From Sarcocystis neurona (Eukaryota > Apicomplexa > Conoidasida > Eucoccidiorida > Sarcocystidae), in NCBI GenBank assembly GCA_000727475.1, contig KL647288.1:10550903-10614902 (forward strand): DNA of 64,000 nt. The letters run 5' to 3'. The translations under genes and the position numbers were made by a program. Positions 11,564 to 23,130 of the stretch are shown piece after piece. A model generated the notes under the pieces. That model saw nothing but the letters and a program-made list of their open reading frames with translations. It searched no databases and was not told where the DNA came from. Position 1 is the stretch's first letter. Each line of letters starts with the position of its first letter.

Positions 11564-14500
11564 CCACGGAGATGCCGCAGCTTTACAGTGTCTACATTTT
11601 CAGTAGACCCAGGAGGTGCTCTGCCATACGTAGGCGCACCACGCGTGTATGTAGATTAGTCAGGTATACTACGAACTTGTACATATGCATATCCGGCTCT
11701 TCGTATGTATGTCGGTGAACCGTGGCTCAAATACTTCTCGGAAAATGCGCTCAGCTTGGAGAGTGTACAACGTTCCACGTTTTTCGACGAGGGGGTCTTC
11801 AATGTCTTCTTATATGTATAATGCAGGCGTAGTGAGGTGCGTCACTTCACTGACATGCGGCACGGGTCCAGTGACTGCGTCTATCACACACGCAAACCGA
11901 CCTGTATACGCTGGTGCAGCTCTGCGCTATCGTGTGGAGCCCGAGGACGCGTCCAGACATCTGAAACGGACAGGCACACGCTGTCTGCACGTGCAGTACC
12001 ACAGAAAACTCGGCAACAACTGCATAACTGTGGAAGACGGCCTTCCGGCAGTGTTTCTTGTATCTTCGCACGAGGGCGGCTCCCTCAGGGGGTCAATGCA
12101 TGTATGAACAATGAGATGGCTCCTCCTCTTTTTGAGAATCGCTCTAGGTTTTGTTCAGTCAAATTACAGAGGTGAGCGCTGACCGCTGAATACAGACTGC
12201 CGCTGCAGAAGGCGTTTCGAGAAAGCACTGCGGCACGAGTCCCCACGTGCAACGTTACTGCGACTCTTGTTGCTCCGGAATACTCCGTACTACCAGCATG
12301 AGTGTCAAGAAGGGGGGCCAGTGGTGTGCGCTGCAGAAGCCACGTATTAGCATATACGTCGACACCTGCATACGTGCGTATATGTGAATTCTGTGCAAGA
12401 TTTCGTGCGGTGCGTTCTACACTGCAGTTTTTTGTTGCAGCAACGCTCTTCGAGGTACTCGCCAAATAAAAGCAAAAATGCACACACCCTGTTGACCACA
12501 ACGTAGACATCTGCTGCGCGCTTGTTGCCGCAGCTACGCGCAGTCCCAAAGTGTTGGCCTGTCCACAAGCTATTGCACACCTGCTCGTTTGAGTCATATT
12601 CACACGATGTTTCCCTGCAAAAACGCATGTAGGTAGTAAGTATACGAACATGCGTCAATGTACGGGCGCGCTGACATGCGATTACGCGTCTGCGGCAGCC
12701 ATGAGCGCGAAAAACAAATTTCGGCGCGGAACACACAAGAAAGAAGCTTTATGCGACAACTATCGGGCTACCTCTTTCAACGAACACCTCGCTTTCTTGG
12801 ACAAAATCAACATTCTGCGTTGCAGCGGCAGAAACACCGAGAACACTGCAGAGTATGAAATAACTGCTTGAGCCAATGATGGAGCCGGCAGAGCCGCTGC
12901 CGCGCCGCCACTGGCCGCCACAGTAAAGTTTAAGTCTACCCCGCCAAGTGCCGCTGCCGCTTCCCAAAATCCTCCGTTTGAAACGACGTCCTCCATACAG
13001 TACGCTACTACAGTGCTTGCATGCGTGGGTCGAACAAGCGACACGTACGCACAACACAACACAATGCCGCTCAAACATGTATGTTATTAATACTCGAAGC
13101 GCAATGATCCGCACGTCTCCGCGTAGTACATCTCCTGTTGGAATATTCCATATATATTTCACGTCTTCGCTGTAATACTACGCGCCCATCTGCTTCGCGC
13201 TCCAGACCATCGATCCTGTTCAAGGTGGCAACAACAACAGCCGCATCGACACGCGCGTATCCTTTGTTGTTTGATGACATGAACCCAAACGATGATACGA
13301 AATGGACTCACACGATTTAACGAAAGTGGCAACAGCAAGCTGACTCGACTGCGGATGCTGCTGTCACTTACTTCTAAGGGACTATATGCGGCAAAAGGGT
13401 AACTCTGGGCACTACCGGCGCAATGCACGGCCACGGCGCATCGCGGGCGTTAAGCGGTCTTGGTCAACGGTGTAGTTTTATAGAGACTGAAAGCTGATTT
13501 GTGAGAGCGCGTTGAGATAAACGTGGGGAAGGTCGACCGTAACGAACATTTACAGATTCGCCGGGGTGCGCTAGACCGCAGTGAAGCAGCTGCACGAACC
13601 CAATGCGCCGACGGATTTACCTGTGTGCAGTGAGATGGGCGGGATGCACCTTTTACCGGAATCCATTTCTTTTACACGAAATAGACCTCCCACACTTTAT
13701 GTTTGTATACCAGTATGTCTTACACGTAAACGACAAATCTCAGGATTTCTGACAGCCCGTCACTATCACTACTGTTGAGTTTCGTTGCAGCTGTTTCTGG
13801 AATCATGTCGCACAACTGTCTAGCGCCAGTGGCCTTCTGCATTGCTTTGACGTTCCACTGTGAAGTCTCCCAAGATCCGGTGACGTTCCCTTTCTAGAAT
13901 GCAAAAGTGACTACCATTCTCTGAACTGCGCGACTCACCGTGGATAGTTGATATGCGCTCGTCACGTCCGTCTTGTACAGGTACCGGCGCCTCGCCGATA
14001 CGCAGCGCCGAGACATCTGCATGAAAAAAAAAAGTAGTGCTGTCGCGTATCCCGCAGTGCAACTCCAGGACTTCCTGTCCAACGTCTTCGGATCTACCAA
14101 CACAATCGTCTTCACGCGCTTGACAGACACTGCCGTGCGGTCACGGGAGAGCAGAATGAGCGCAGGGGCACGAAGACACACAGTTGAAAGCCTGCACTCG
14201 ACTCGATTAAAAAGGCCAGTCACAGACGAGAAGACCCCACTTTTAGCTATGCACATACTATGACGAATTTTCCACTGTTTGTTGTACGCCGTACAGAATG
14301 CGCACCTGAAATGCGGCACAAAAGGAACTTTTTCGGTCCTCTACAGTGCAGCCCATACAGCACACAGAATATGCTTAGGTACAAGCGACATCTAAACCGC
14401 GGCGGTGCATGCCACCTGTTTGTTTAATTCGAGTGTATACGTACGACAATCAAACCAAGCCACACTGGCAACGCAAAGTGCGTACCACAGCGGCCTCTCC

Positions 14501-16075
14501 CTTTGCTGCAGCGGCAACAGAAACCCCACTCCGCGACCGCACGCTACCCATAGCTATTTTGAATATCACAAAATTCTGCTTCATGCGGGGAGCCGTTCAA
14601 CTGGAGTAAACCCAGTTAGTTCGCCGCACGCTGGGGCTCACTCGCTGAAGCTTTGGTAGGGGCTTTGAGCTGCGCTTGCCAGAGTCCAATCTGCCCTCGG
14701 TCGCTCTCGTCAAACACAAACCTGAAAGCACCATGTCAGACGTGCGCACAGCAGCTCCTCGACACGTGCTGCAGCCTCGTACACCGTATCTACTTTTCCA
14801 ACGCTCACACTCGCATATTCCTGGGCAAAGGCATACGTGTGCATGTGTGTAAATATGTCTTCTCTGGGCGTATACACCCGCAAATTCAAGCAGCCAGCTG
14901 GAGAAGCATACCACTTACAGTTCACACCTCACCTGCAGATTTGTGAATAAAGCCGACGAAGTGTATGAATGCGCGTGTTGGTCCCACCTCACAGGGATAC
15001 AAACTCACCACTCCCCACTGGCCCGCTGTATGGCACTTGCTCAAGCCATGCATGTGCACTGCCTGCATGCTTTGATTATGAGATCACGACTGCTGCTTTC
15101 CATTCAAAATGTGGTCTGTCAGTTCGCGCATGTTTGTGAAAGCTGCAACCCACAAATCGTGACTGGACGCAAGTGCCCCTCGTGTTTATTCTCCGGAAGC
15201 TCTCACTGCTGCTAAAAGCCAAGATATATACTGCGCGTAAATACAAGTAGACGTTCTTGCACGCATACGCTGTGCGCGGGTAGTTGCCCGTGTGAAAACA
15301 CGAGCGTCCCGGACGAAGCGCAGAACTCTGTACTGTCCACTCCGACAGATGTCCACCTACACGCTTTTACACTTCGAACAATTGCATGTATATATTGTTT
15401 TTTCACGCGGAGATGCAGTCAGTCAAGCACACCCATTACATTATCCGCGACAACTACGTCCTCGGAATTCTACAGTCGCGCGGATGGCGTGAATCTTCGC
15501 AGCTTGAAGTGTGTACATATCACACGTATTGCAATGTGGACTGAATCCCAAGAACCAGAAGAATGCATTAGGAAGGGCTTACCGGTTCAGGTAAACATGC
15601 TGGAAAAGCTGCTCTATGGCAGCGCGCGCCCACGTCGTCTGCACAAGAAGCAACCAGCAGCAGCGATAGCAGCCAAATGCTGCACAGTGCCTCCCTTCGA
15701 GCAATACTAGACCTACGTTTGAGCATTCACAAGCAACGCCGTTCACTCTCACTCGCGACCACGAACACGTACACGTATACCCCTGTACACACAAATACGG
15801 ACCCTCACAACCATGTACGCCCACAAAATTTTTCTTGAAGTGGCTACGCACGTATCAACGCATGTTTTTACTGACACAAACATCTACTTACTCCGCAGTC
15901 TCTGACGTGCGGTCTTTCCTGCACGCTGTAGACACGTCGCAATATACAAGAGAGTGTAGACAGGAGTGCTCTTATAAAGTATTGGTGACGGCGCAAAAAA
16001 ATGTAGCACATGTCTCAAGAAGCGAAGGTATAGCAGTGAGCTTCGACCAGCTACAAACACTACCATCTTTATTAC

Positions 16076-16104
16076 ACATATATATATATGTATATATATT
16101 CATA
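16076..16104. repeat. AT dinucleotide microsatellite
   Basis: An interrupted (AT)n run with one G interruption, in noncoding DNA. Simple-sequence repeat only. Confidence 0.8.
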
Positions 16105-16649
16105 TTGAGTATATGCATGCAATGGTCCGCATGCGGTACATACACATATATATGACATATTTTGTGCGCAGCCGCTGCACTCGCGGCACACGCAGCTAGG
16201 CTGTGAGGTTCGGTCCACTTTCATTCCCCAGGAAGGTGCTATACAAACGCAGTAGGGACTCTGCAGCAGTCCTGCACAGGCACGTCAACAAACCCTGGCT
16301 TACGCTTCTGTAAGCAAATAGAGACGCCAAACAGTCCATGAAGAAGCATCGCAGCAGATTTCGAAGCTCTCCTTTCCTATACAAGAAGCAAAGACACACA
16401 AAACAGCGGAGGTTGCCTGAGTATTGTCGGTCATGGAGACAGTCAGCCGGCGGGCTCAAGTGATCTCAACCCCCCACCCTCCCGCTGCAGACGCACGGTT
16501 TAGAAACCGCCGTATCTCCACACCGGAACTTCATCAAACAAGGTACTGCACCTACCCGCTTTTGCATACACGTACTCAAACTTGTGCGGCGGTGTACTAT
16601 TATGCGGCGCGCGTGCCAGATGTTGCTCAAGAAGATTTGTCTAGTACTC

Positions 16650-16681
16650 CATACAGTATACGTGTCCACGTATACTGTATG
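16650..16681. repeat. 32-base near-perfect palindrome
   Basis: A 15-base arm (CATACAGTATACGTG) at 16650-16664 is followed, after a two-base spacer TC, by its exact reverse complement at 16667-16681. It lies in the spacer roughly 520 bases beyond the stop codon of the minus-strand gene at 17201-19177. Function unknown; no coding context. Confidence 0.9.
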
Positions 16682-17200
16682 ATACGCGTATATTTATCAA
16701 ACTCCACGGGCACATCCGCATCTTAAATATTTCTGAGCGCGACCTGGTTTAGCTTCATGCAACCCATAAAGCACGTATACACGCACACACATACCTATGC
16801 CTTTCCACGTGAGCGTTGTTTCAGCCAAGCGGAAACGTAATCTGTTTCTTCAGCTTCTCGCGGCTTCCGTGACTTCGCGGTAGACTTGCTCTGCCGCTGC
16901 AGTGCCTTCAACGGTCGTGACACGGATGGCAACAAGCTTCGCAAGAGGTGTTCGAAGAGTAGACGTGACAGCAATGCCTGTCTGTGTTTCTCGTATACAG
17001 TGCGTTCACACATAATGCAGAAACGCGTTGATTCATGTCTACATCTGCAAAGCAAGCTCAGGACACACGGACGAAGTTGCGCGTCCGCTTCAAGATACAG
17101 TAGGCATGCGCATTCACGTATGCGCACGGCCTCCGGAAGGTTTACTTATATGTGATGTAAGTCGTTGGTGTCTCCGTTGATTGTACACACGGCCCGCCTC

Positions 17201-19177
17201 TTACTTCAGAGGAAGCGGCCATCGTTCTTCCGGCGTCGGTGGCATTTCTTCATCCTCTTCTGCGTCACTCCCTGTCGGCGCGGCGTAACTCGCCGCATCT
17301 TCCGACGGGAGAACCCCAGTAGCATTACTTTGTACACCGTTTCCGTTGGCGTCGAATGTCTCCGCGTGAGCTCGAACCTGACTTGCGGTCGCAGTGTTCC
17401 CTGCCTGCTCGATCCCCGCCGCTCCTGCTTCCTCTCTGCCAGTCGTAGCATTGCCTGTCTTCTGGGCTCCTGCAGCTGCGGGTGCCGCCCCTGCAGAGGA
17501 CGCTGCATCCGCTGCGGCTGACGGCATGCCTGCTGTGCTTTCAGATGCAGCAGCTTTATCAACGGGTAAGCTTGCCACCTGTGCCTGGTCTTTCTTGTCT
17601 GTTTCTCCCCGGTATTTGGCATTGAAAGAGCCGCTGTTCAAGGCCTCCAGGCTCTGTCGCTGCTTGAGCTCCCGCAGGTGCTGGTTCTCGGCCTTCGGCT
17701 GCTGTGCGGTATGCGCAGCAGAGACGGCAGGCCCCTTCAACGCCGTTGTTGTGGATAAAACTGCTATCCCATCTGCCGAAGCACTGAGACTGGACACTCC
17801 TTTCTTTGCTGTACCTTTGTTAACTGCTGCCAACTGGTAGTCGTCACCCGCATCGCAGCTCCCTTCACCTGTTTCTCGTTGTACGCTGTCTGCATGTCTG
17901 GCGGCTTCTTCATCTGATAAATCCGGCTCGTCTTCTGCCTGGACATCATGCAACATCCCGTCAAATACGCGGCGCAACTCTGCAACCTGCTGATTGAACT
18001 GGAAGGCGTCATCTGTGAAAAGCAACAAATGTGTCTTGCAGCGAAGCTGCAATATCTCCAGCAGCTTCTTCTCTGCATCATCTAGCCGTATACCCTCTGA
18101 TTCCAACTCACTTTTTCCGCCTGCTTCTTCACTCTGGGCCCTATGCGGATTCTCCTGCGCCAGGTCTGCCTCTGTATCGATCCTTGCCGTCGAGTTCCCG
18201 CCGTCAGAACTTCTCGACGCTGCGGCTGTCGCACCGCTACCAGTTGGAGCTGCAGAACGACCTGCTCTGTCCGTGCTTGACCGTCCCTCCTGTAAAGTGC
18301 ATGCTTCCTTGCAGCTTCGTGCCGGGTGGTGCTGATACTTCTGCTCTTCCCTATCGACCGCCGCTGCCGCAGCCGCAGCAACAGCAGCCACCGTCGCTCG
18401 GGTACCAGCGTCCGTTCCATCCGGCCGCACGCGTCCACCTGCTGCTGCGTCCCGACCACACACAGTCACAGCAGAACCGACAGGACGAAGAGCGTTAGTT
18501 GCGCGTGGTGTCCGCCGTTCATTCATTACAGCAGACTGCAGGCGATCGTTGAACAGAACCGCGCGCAGCTTGGTTCTCTCCAGACGCTCCTGCTGCTCCT
18601 TCAGTTCAGCCTGCCTCCTGCGATCGCATTCGCGCTGCAGTACTGGTTCCACCACATTGCGAAAGAGAGCAGCAACTTCTGTCCTGCCAGTGGGCGAGGA
18701 GATGCAGTTATCTGTCGAGGCAGCAGTCAGAAGACCTGCCAGCAGACAGCGCTTGGTTTCAGGCACGAGATGTGACTGCCACAATTGATGCAGGAGCTGC
18801 ACTGCCTTGTCAAATTTCGCGTGCCGCCACAAATGCCGCTGCAGCGCTTCAACTGCATCTTCAACGTTCTTCTCTTTCGCTGTAGCTCCGGCCGCGCCAC
18901 CGCGCGTCTGCTGCTTCACCCTCTGCCGCCGTCCTGCTGGCACTGCTGCGCCAGCCGCGTCCCCTGTAACTGCAGGCTCAGGAATGACATCAAGCAGCCG
19001 GCGACGCTTTTCCTCAGGCAACACAATACGATGTGCTGCCTCTGCTGCTGCGCGGCGCCGCCGCTGCAGCAAGTACCTCTTTTGACGCTGGTAAATGCCG
19101 TCCAGCAGCCGCTCGGCGCGCGTGCGCCCCAGCAGCATGTGAGACTGGTCGGCCTGGCGCTCCCGTATGGTTGACAT
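17201..19177 (-). CDS. Unidentified Ala/Gln-rich protein with basic N-terminus and acidic C-terminus (658 aa)
   Basis: A single uninterrupted reading frame with ATG at 19177 and stop at 17201. The frame stays open a few codons upstream (only a TTG at 19189), so an upstream exon is possible. I do not recognise a family. Visible structure: an Arg-rich, predicted helical N-terminus (residues 1-65, with RQKRYLLQRRRRAAAEAAHR); a helical block near 105-155 (AVEALQRHLWRHAKFDKAVQ); a charged coiled-coil-like stretch near 185-205; a conserved-looking helical block near 365-420 (LEILQLRCKTHLLLFTDDAF); long Ala/Ser/Thr/Gln linkers; and an acidic tail (EEDEEMPPTPEERWPLPLK). No signal peptide or membrane segment is evident, so a soluble scaffold or nuclear/cytoplasmic protein is the likeliest inference. 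The pattern of ordered helical islands between low-complexity linkers matches the other large genes here, which supports it being real. Confidence 0.75.
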   Translation of the reverse strand: MSTIRERQADQSHMLLGRTRAERLLDGIYQRQKRYLLQRRRRAAAEAAHRIVLPEEKRRRLLDVIPEPAVTGDAAGAAVPAGRRQRVKQQTRGGAAGATAKEKNVEDAVEALQRHLWRHAKFDKAVQLLHQLWQSHLVPETKRCLLAGLLTAASTDNCISSPTGRTEVAALFRNVVEPVLQRECDRRRQAELKEQQERLERTKLRAVLFNDRLQSAVMNERRTPRATNALRPVGSAVTVCGRDAAAGGRVRPDGTDAGTRATVAAVAAAAAAAVDREEQKYQHHPARSCKEACTLQEGRSSTDRAGRSAAPTGSGATAAASRSSDGGNSTARIDTEADLAQENPHRAQSEEAGGKSELESEGIRLDDAEKKLLEILQLRCKTHLLLFTDDAFQFNQQVAELRRVFDGMLHDVQAEDEPDLSDEEAARHADSVQRETGEGSCDAGDDYQLAAVNKGTAKKGVSSLSASADGIAVLSTTTALKGPAVSAAHTAQQPKAENQHLRELKQRQSLEALNSGSFNAKYRGETDKKDQAQVASLPVDKAAASESTAGMPSAAADAASSAGAAPAAAGAQKTGNATTGREEAGAAGIEQAGNTATASQVRAHAETFDANGNGVQSNATGVLPSEDAASYAAPTGSDAEEDEEMPPTPEERWPLPLK

Positions 19178-21992
19178 GGAGCTGTACAACGGATGGACTG
19201 CACGTGCAAGGCACGCACGTATAAGTACACATCAGAGAGAACACAGAACGCAAAGAGACAGGACGTGAAACGAGACGTATCGGGTCGCCGCGAGCAATGC
19301 AGAAGAGCGTCTTGTGGACGCGCAAGAGGTCTGCAAACATGCGCAGATCTGCGTGAACAGCTCACGTTCCACGTGCAGAAAACGGGGGGTGCAGGGACTT
19401 ACGGCCAAAAGTTTGAAAACAGAGGGAGAGGTAAGGAGAACAGTACAGAAAGATAATGCGTAGAGCGAGACGGAGACATCATACCCACCGCTAGAGCTAT
19501 CTGGGCACCAGGGAGAAGGTCAGCCCCGGAAAGGAGTTCGGGCTACACGCACTTGTATTTGTATGTTAGCTGGCGCACTGTCGCCGTAGAACCCCGCACG
19601 CAGAAACTGGAGTGAAAGCAGGCACGCGGAAGGAAGCACGGAGTAAAGATGCTACGAAGGACAAAATGAAGCACAGCACCACGTCAGCTACAACGGCTGC
19701 TCACACCACAGAAGGCCGCCGGCACACTTGACCACTTCTTATTCACATGCATTCTTAGAGAGAACATGACTGGAGAAACACACGTCAACACAGGTGCACT
19801 GCAGGAAGCCTACCTACGTTGCTTACAGGGTATACCCTGAATACGTACGTAGCACAAGCGGAAGGCGGAAAAAGAGCTGAGAGTGTGTAGAGGTTCTGGC
19901 GAGTAATGAGCAGACTCAAATCCTCAGGAGTATCAGAAAGGGGGCGCCACAGAAAAACCCAGTGGAAACTGGCAGCAACGCCAACCGACATGCGGATGGA
20001 GAACTCGAAGACCACACGCGAGACTGAGTGAACAGCGGACAGCTAACCAAACTAGGGAAACCAGCTGAAACCAGGAGATACGAACGTCTGATTCAGACAG
20101 TCATATGAGGTTCTACGCACAGGCTACGGGCTCCTCGTGTACGTTCGACAAAAGTGTCCTATTGCGGTGGCTGTCACACCCTGCGAAGCCGAATTATTCA
20201 AAGTGACAATGCACACTCTAGCATTAGTTATAATATTCTTAAACCGTTCGCCGCATACGGATGCGTACGACGTATACGCGGAAACCCGTTTGCAAAGGGA
20301 CGAGTGCAGAGGGGCGTTTTGGGACCACGGTGGGGATGCATGGAAGTTCTTCAATACCACAAAACGCCACTACAAAAAAAATTATGGTTCGCCGGCGCCT
20401 CCGTCGGTGAGCAAAGGGGATCTGCCGGGAAACGATCTTCTGCGAAGCTACGAAAAGAAGAATCGTTCACTAACCCGTTTTAAGCACACATCGATTTGTA
20501 GCCCGTCGCGTTTCCCGGGCTGGCAATTGAGCTATAACCGACCGATAGTATCGTGGGGAGTCGGAAAACGGACACGTTTTCTCGACCTTGATGTAGCGAA
20601 CCCATCGACACACGCTGATGTCCAGAGACGTTGCCTTGCTCAGTCACGTGTACTCCATATAGGTGCAGATATTCAGACAGTGAACTTATACTTACGTATG
20701 TATACCGCTACAATGTATGCAGCTGAGACCTCGATACTGCTCGCTGCCACAGGAATATACTTTTTGTCAAGGCGCATACGTACCGGGCGTGCATGCTGCA
20801 GCCGTTAAGGGTGCGGCGGTTACCATCTGACCTTCCACGGGGAGTTTTCAAGCTCCCTTGACAACGGACGCTCCCTCCTGTATGTACGCGAATATAGGCA
20901 TAAGATGAGAAAGATCCAGTTTTGTTACGGACGCGCTTGACACGAAGGAGACCGCGCATTTCTAACGTTCAGTAGGCGTGTATCTCGTAAGAAAGACCGT
21001 CACACGAAGCTGTTGCGTGCATGTCCCAGTTGCCGTATATCCCTGCAGACCCATTCGGCCATCTGCCGAAATTTACACCCGGAATGGCACTTATAAACTG
21101 CTTCAACAATACAACATTGCTTACAGTACAGCCATGCATGCAGCGTACCCTTACCACCACGGATCAGATGATGCGGTGGGCGTTAGTTATGTCGAGGACT
21201 CGTATGCTGTGGAACCGGACATCTCGCCGCATACAAGGCATAACAAATATTTAGCACAACACAACTAATACTACCATCAGCCATAAAAATCATACAGTGT
21301 CTAAGATCTGAATTTTCTACTATTTGACACTGTATGAACTTCAGGAGATTTAAGCGCTGTGTGTACGTCCTGCGACGTGGAAGAGCATCTGCGAAGTAGC
21401 GCATTTGCGGCGGCGCTGGCCAGGTTCCCAGCCACCCCATACAGCCCGCTACGGAATGTCAATTTTACCGTTAACCCCCTGCGTATTTTAAATCTCTGTG
21501 GCAAGAATTCTATTGCTGGCAATATGCGTAATATATTACCCATGTGACGCGGCCTCTGGGAAGCACCTTCCTCGTCTTCTGACGCGGGTTGTTCACGACC
21601 CCCCCGTCTCACAAGAACTCTGCACATAGTGTCGTCTTTTGCCATTGGCATAGGAGAATGGGAGCTTCCAGATTACGACTCCGCAGATGAGAACGACAGC
21701 GAGGCCATCAATAAGCATCACTTGGAGACGATGGGCTGTTTTCGGCGAACTAGTTTCAGTACGCTGATGTGGCCTCTTGTCTCTAGTGAAGGCGCCTCAC
21801 CTTACTGCTGTGCGTCACCGGCGGCCCTGAAAGGCCCTCATGGAAAGTAATTTGAACACACCAGGAAACGCATCCCGCAGAATGGCTACTATACCACGGC
21901 ACGGGAACTATTTGCAGGGTGGCCAATGTACCTTCCTGAACGCATGCCACGGGGTGAGCGTGCGAGCGTGCTGCCGCGTGTGATCACGTGAT

Positions 21993-22013
21993 GCTGACAC
22001 CCCCCGTGTCAGC
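21993..22013. repeat. Short hairpin (8-base arms, C5 loop)
   Basis: GCTGACAC, five C residues, then GTGTCAGC, followed by TTTTAA. In noncoding DNA; could form a stem-loop in a transcript from either strand, but no transcript is identified. Confidence 0.6.
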
Positions 22014-22854
22014 GTTTTAAACGCGAATTAAAACACTAAAGATATTGAAATGAGCTAGTCAAGTCTGCTCTTCTTGCGACTGGTGGACCCACCAAACAAA
22101 CCCAAACGTTGAATCCACTCCCTGAACGTGTCGGCGCTGCATAGGCCTTTCAAATCATGTATTCCGTGCGCTTCTTCCACCAGCAAAGTGTGGAGGAAAG
22201 CACTACTGCACACAGTGTCTGCACAAACGTTATTGAAAGTAACCAGAGGGGTATAGACTTTAGTGTGCAATGGTAAGGGTGAGTGCTAGCGACACATCGT
22301 GTACCCGCCCAGCACAGCGCTCCAAACGAACAGGTTGAGAGCGCGCTGTTCCTTGAGTGCCGCTTTAATCATACTGGGCACATTTGGAAGGACGGTTACT
22401 TCCGTGTGCCCTGCTGTTACAGTGCAGAACACTATACTCTGCATTAAGGGAGAACACAACAGTCCATGTCGGGGAGGACCCGGACCGCGGCCGGAAGGAA
22501 TAAGCTTTTTCCAAGGGAAACTTTACCCGAGTTGTGGTATTCCATAGTACGGCGGAGCAAGTTATCAGTCCAGCGTGTCGTTTGAGCCGTACGTGTGTCC
22601 TCGCGTGTGCTTCCTTATGGGGCACGTATGCGCAGTGTCGGTGTCGCGAACGACGGGTCCGCTACAGTTCGAAAAGTGGAAACAACTATGGCGGCGTCGT
22701 TAGTGGCTTCTTCGCGCAGGGGGTGGTGAACGTAGTGAGTGCGCGCTAGACGCATAGACACTTGCCGGGTACCATACCCCAAAGCACTACGCTGTGAAAC
22801 AAAAGACCTCAATGTTCACTATTCAGCACACTTGTTTGAAAAGATGTAGTATCA

Positions 22855-22921
22855 AGTGTCCTGTACGCTTGTTGTAGTGTCCTGTCCTTGTGCGTCTGTT
22901 GTAGTGTCCTGTCCTCCAGAG
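22855..22921. repeat. Imperfect tandem repeat, core AGTGTCCTGT, three units
   Basis: Three units beginning AGTGTCCTGT start at 22855, 22876 and 22903 (21, 27 and about 19 bases). The first two end in TTGTTGT/CTGTTGT. It lies immediately upstream of a 90-base tandem duplication. Confidence 0.8.
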
Positions 22922-22950
22922 AGGAGAGTTTGACACTTAATAACTAGCAC

Positions 22951-23130
22951 ACTTAGATGGTAAAACACACGTTCAGTGCTTTATTTCCTGGAGGTTGCGG
23001 ATCTATCGCTGACCGGCAAAACTGCGTGGACACATGGTGCACTTGGATGGTAAAATACGCTGTTAGTGCTTTGTTTCCTGTAAGTCCTGGATCTGTCGGT
23101 GACCGGCAAAATTGCGTGGCTACTACACTG
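22951..23130. repeat. 90-base tandem duplication (two diverged copies)
   Basis: Copy 1 is 22951-23040 and copy 2 is 23041-23130, in perfect register with a period of 90. Both contain ACTT(A/G)GATGGTAAAA, TTCCTG, GGATCT and GACCGGCAAAA(C/T)TGCGTGG, with about a dozen or more substitutions and no visible indel. Only two copies are seen. Confidence 0.9.

Larger units (their letters stand above)
11564..17200. other. Gene-poor spacer between convergent genes
   Basis: No supported gene. All open stretches are short (up to about 190 codons), lack family motifs and lack paired splice signals. The DNA is rich in TACGTA, GTATAC and CACGT words. A near-perfect long palindrome lies at 16650-16681 and an AT-alternating run at about 16076-16104. 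It must hold the 3' UTRs of the flanking convergent genes, but I cannot place their ends. Confidence 0.5.
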
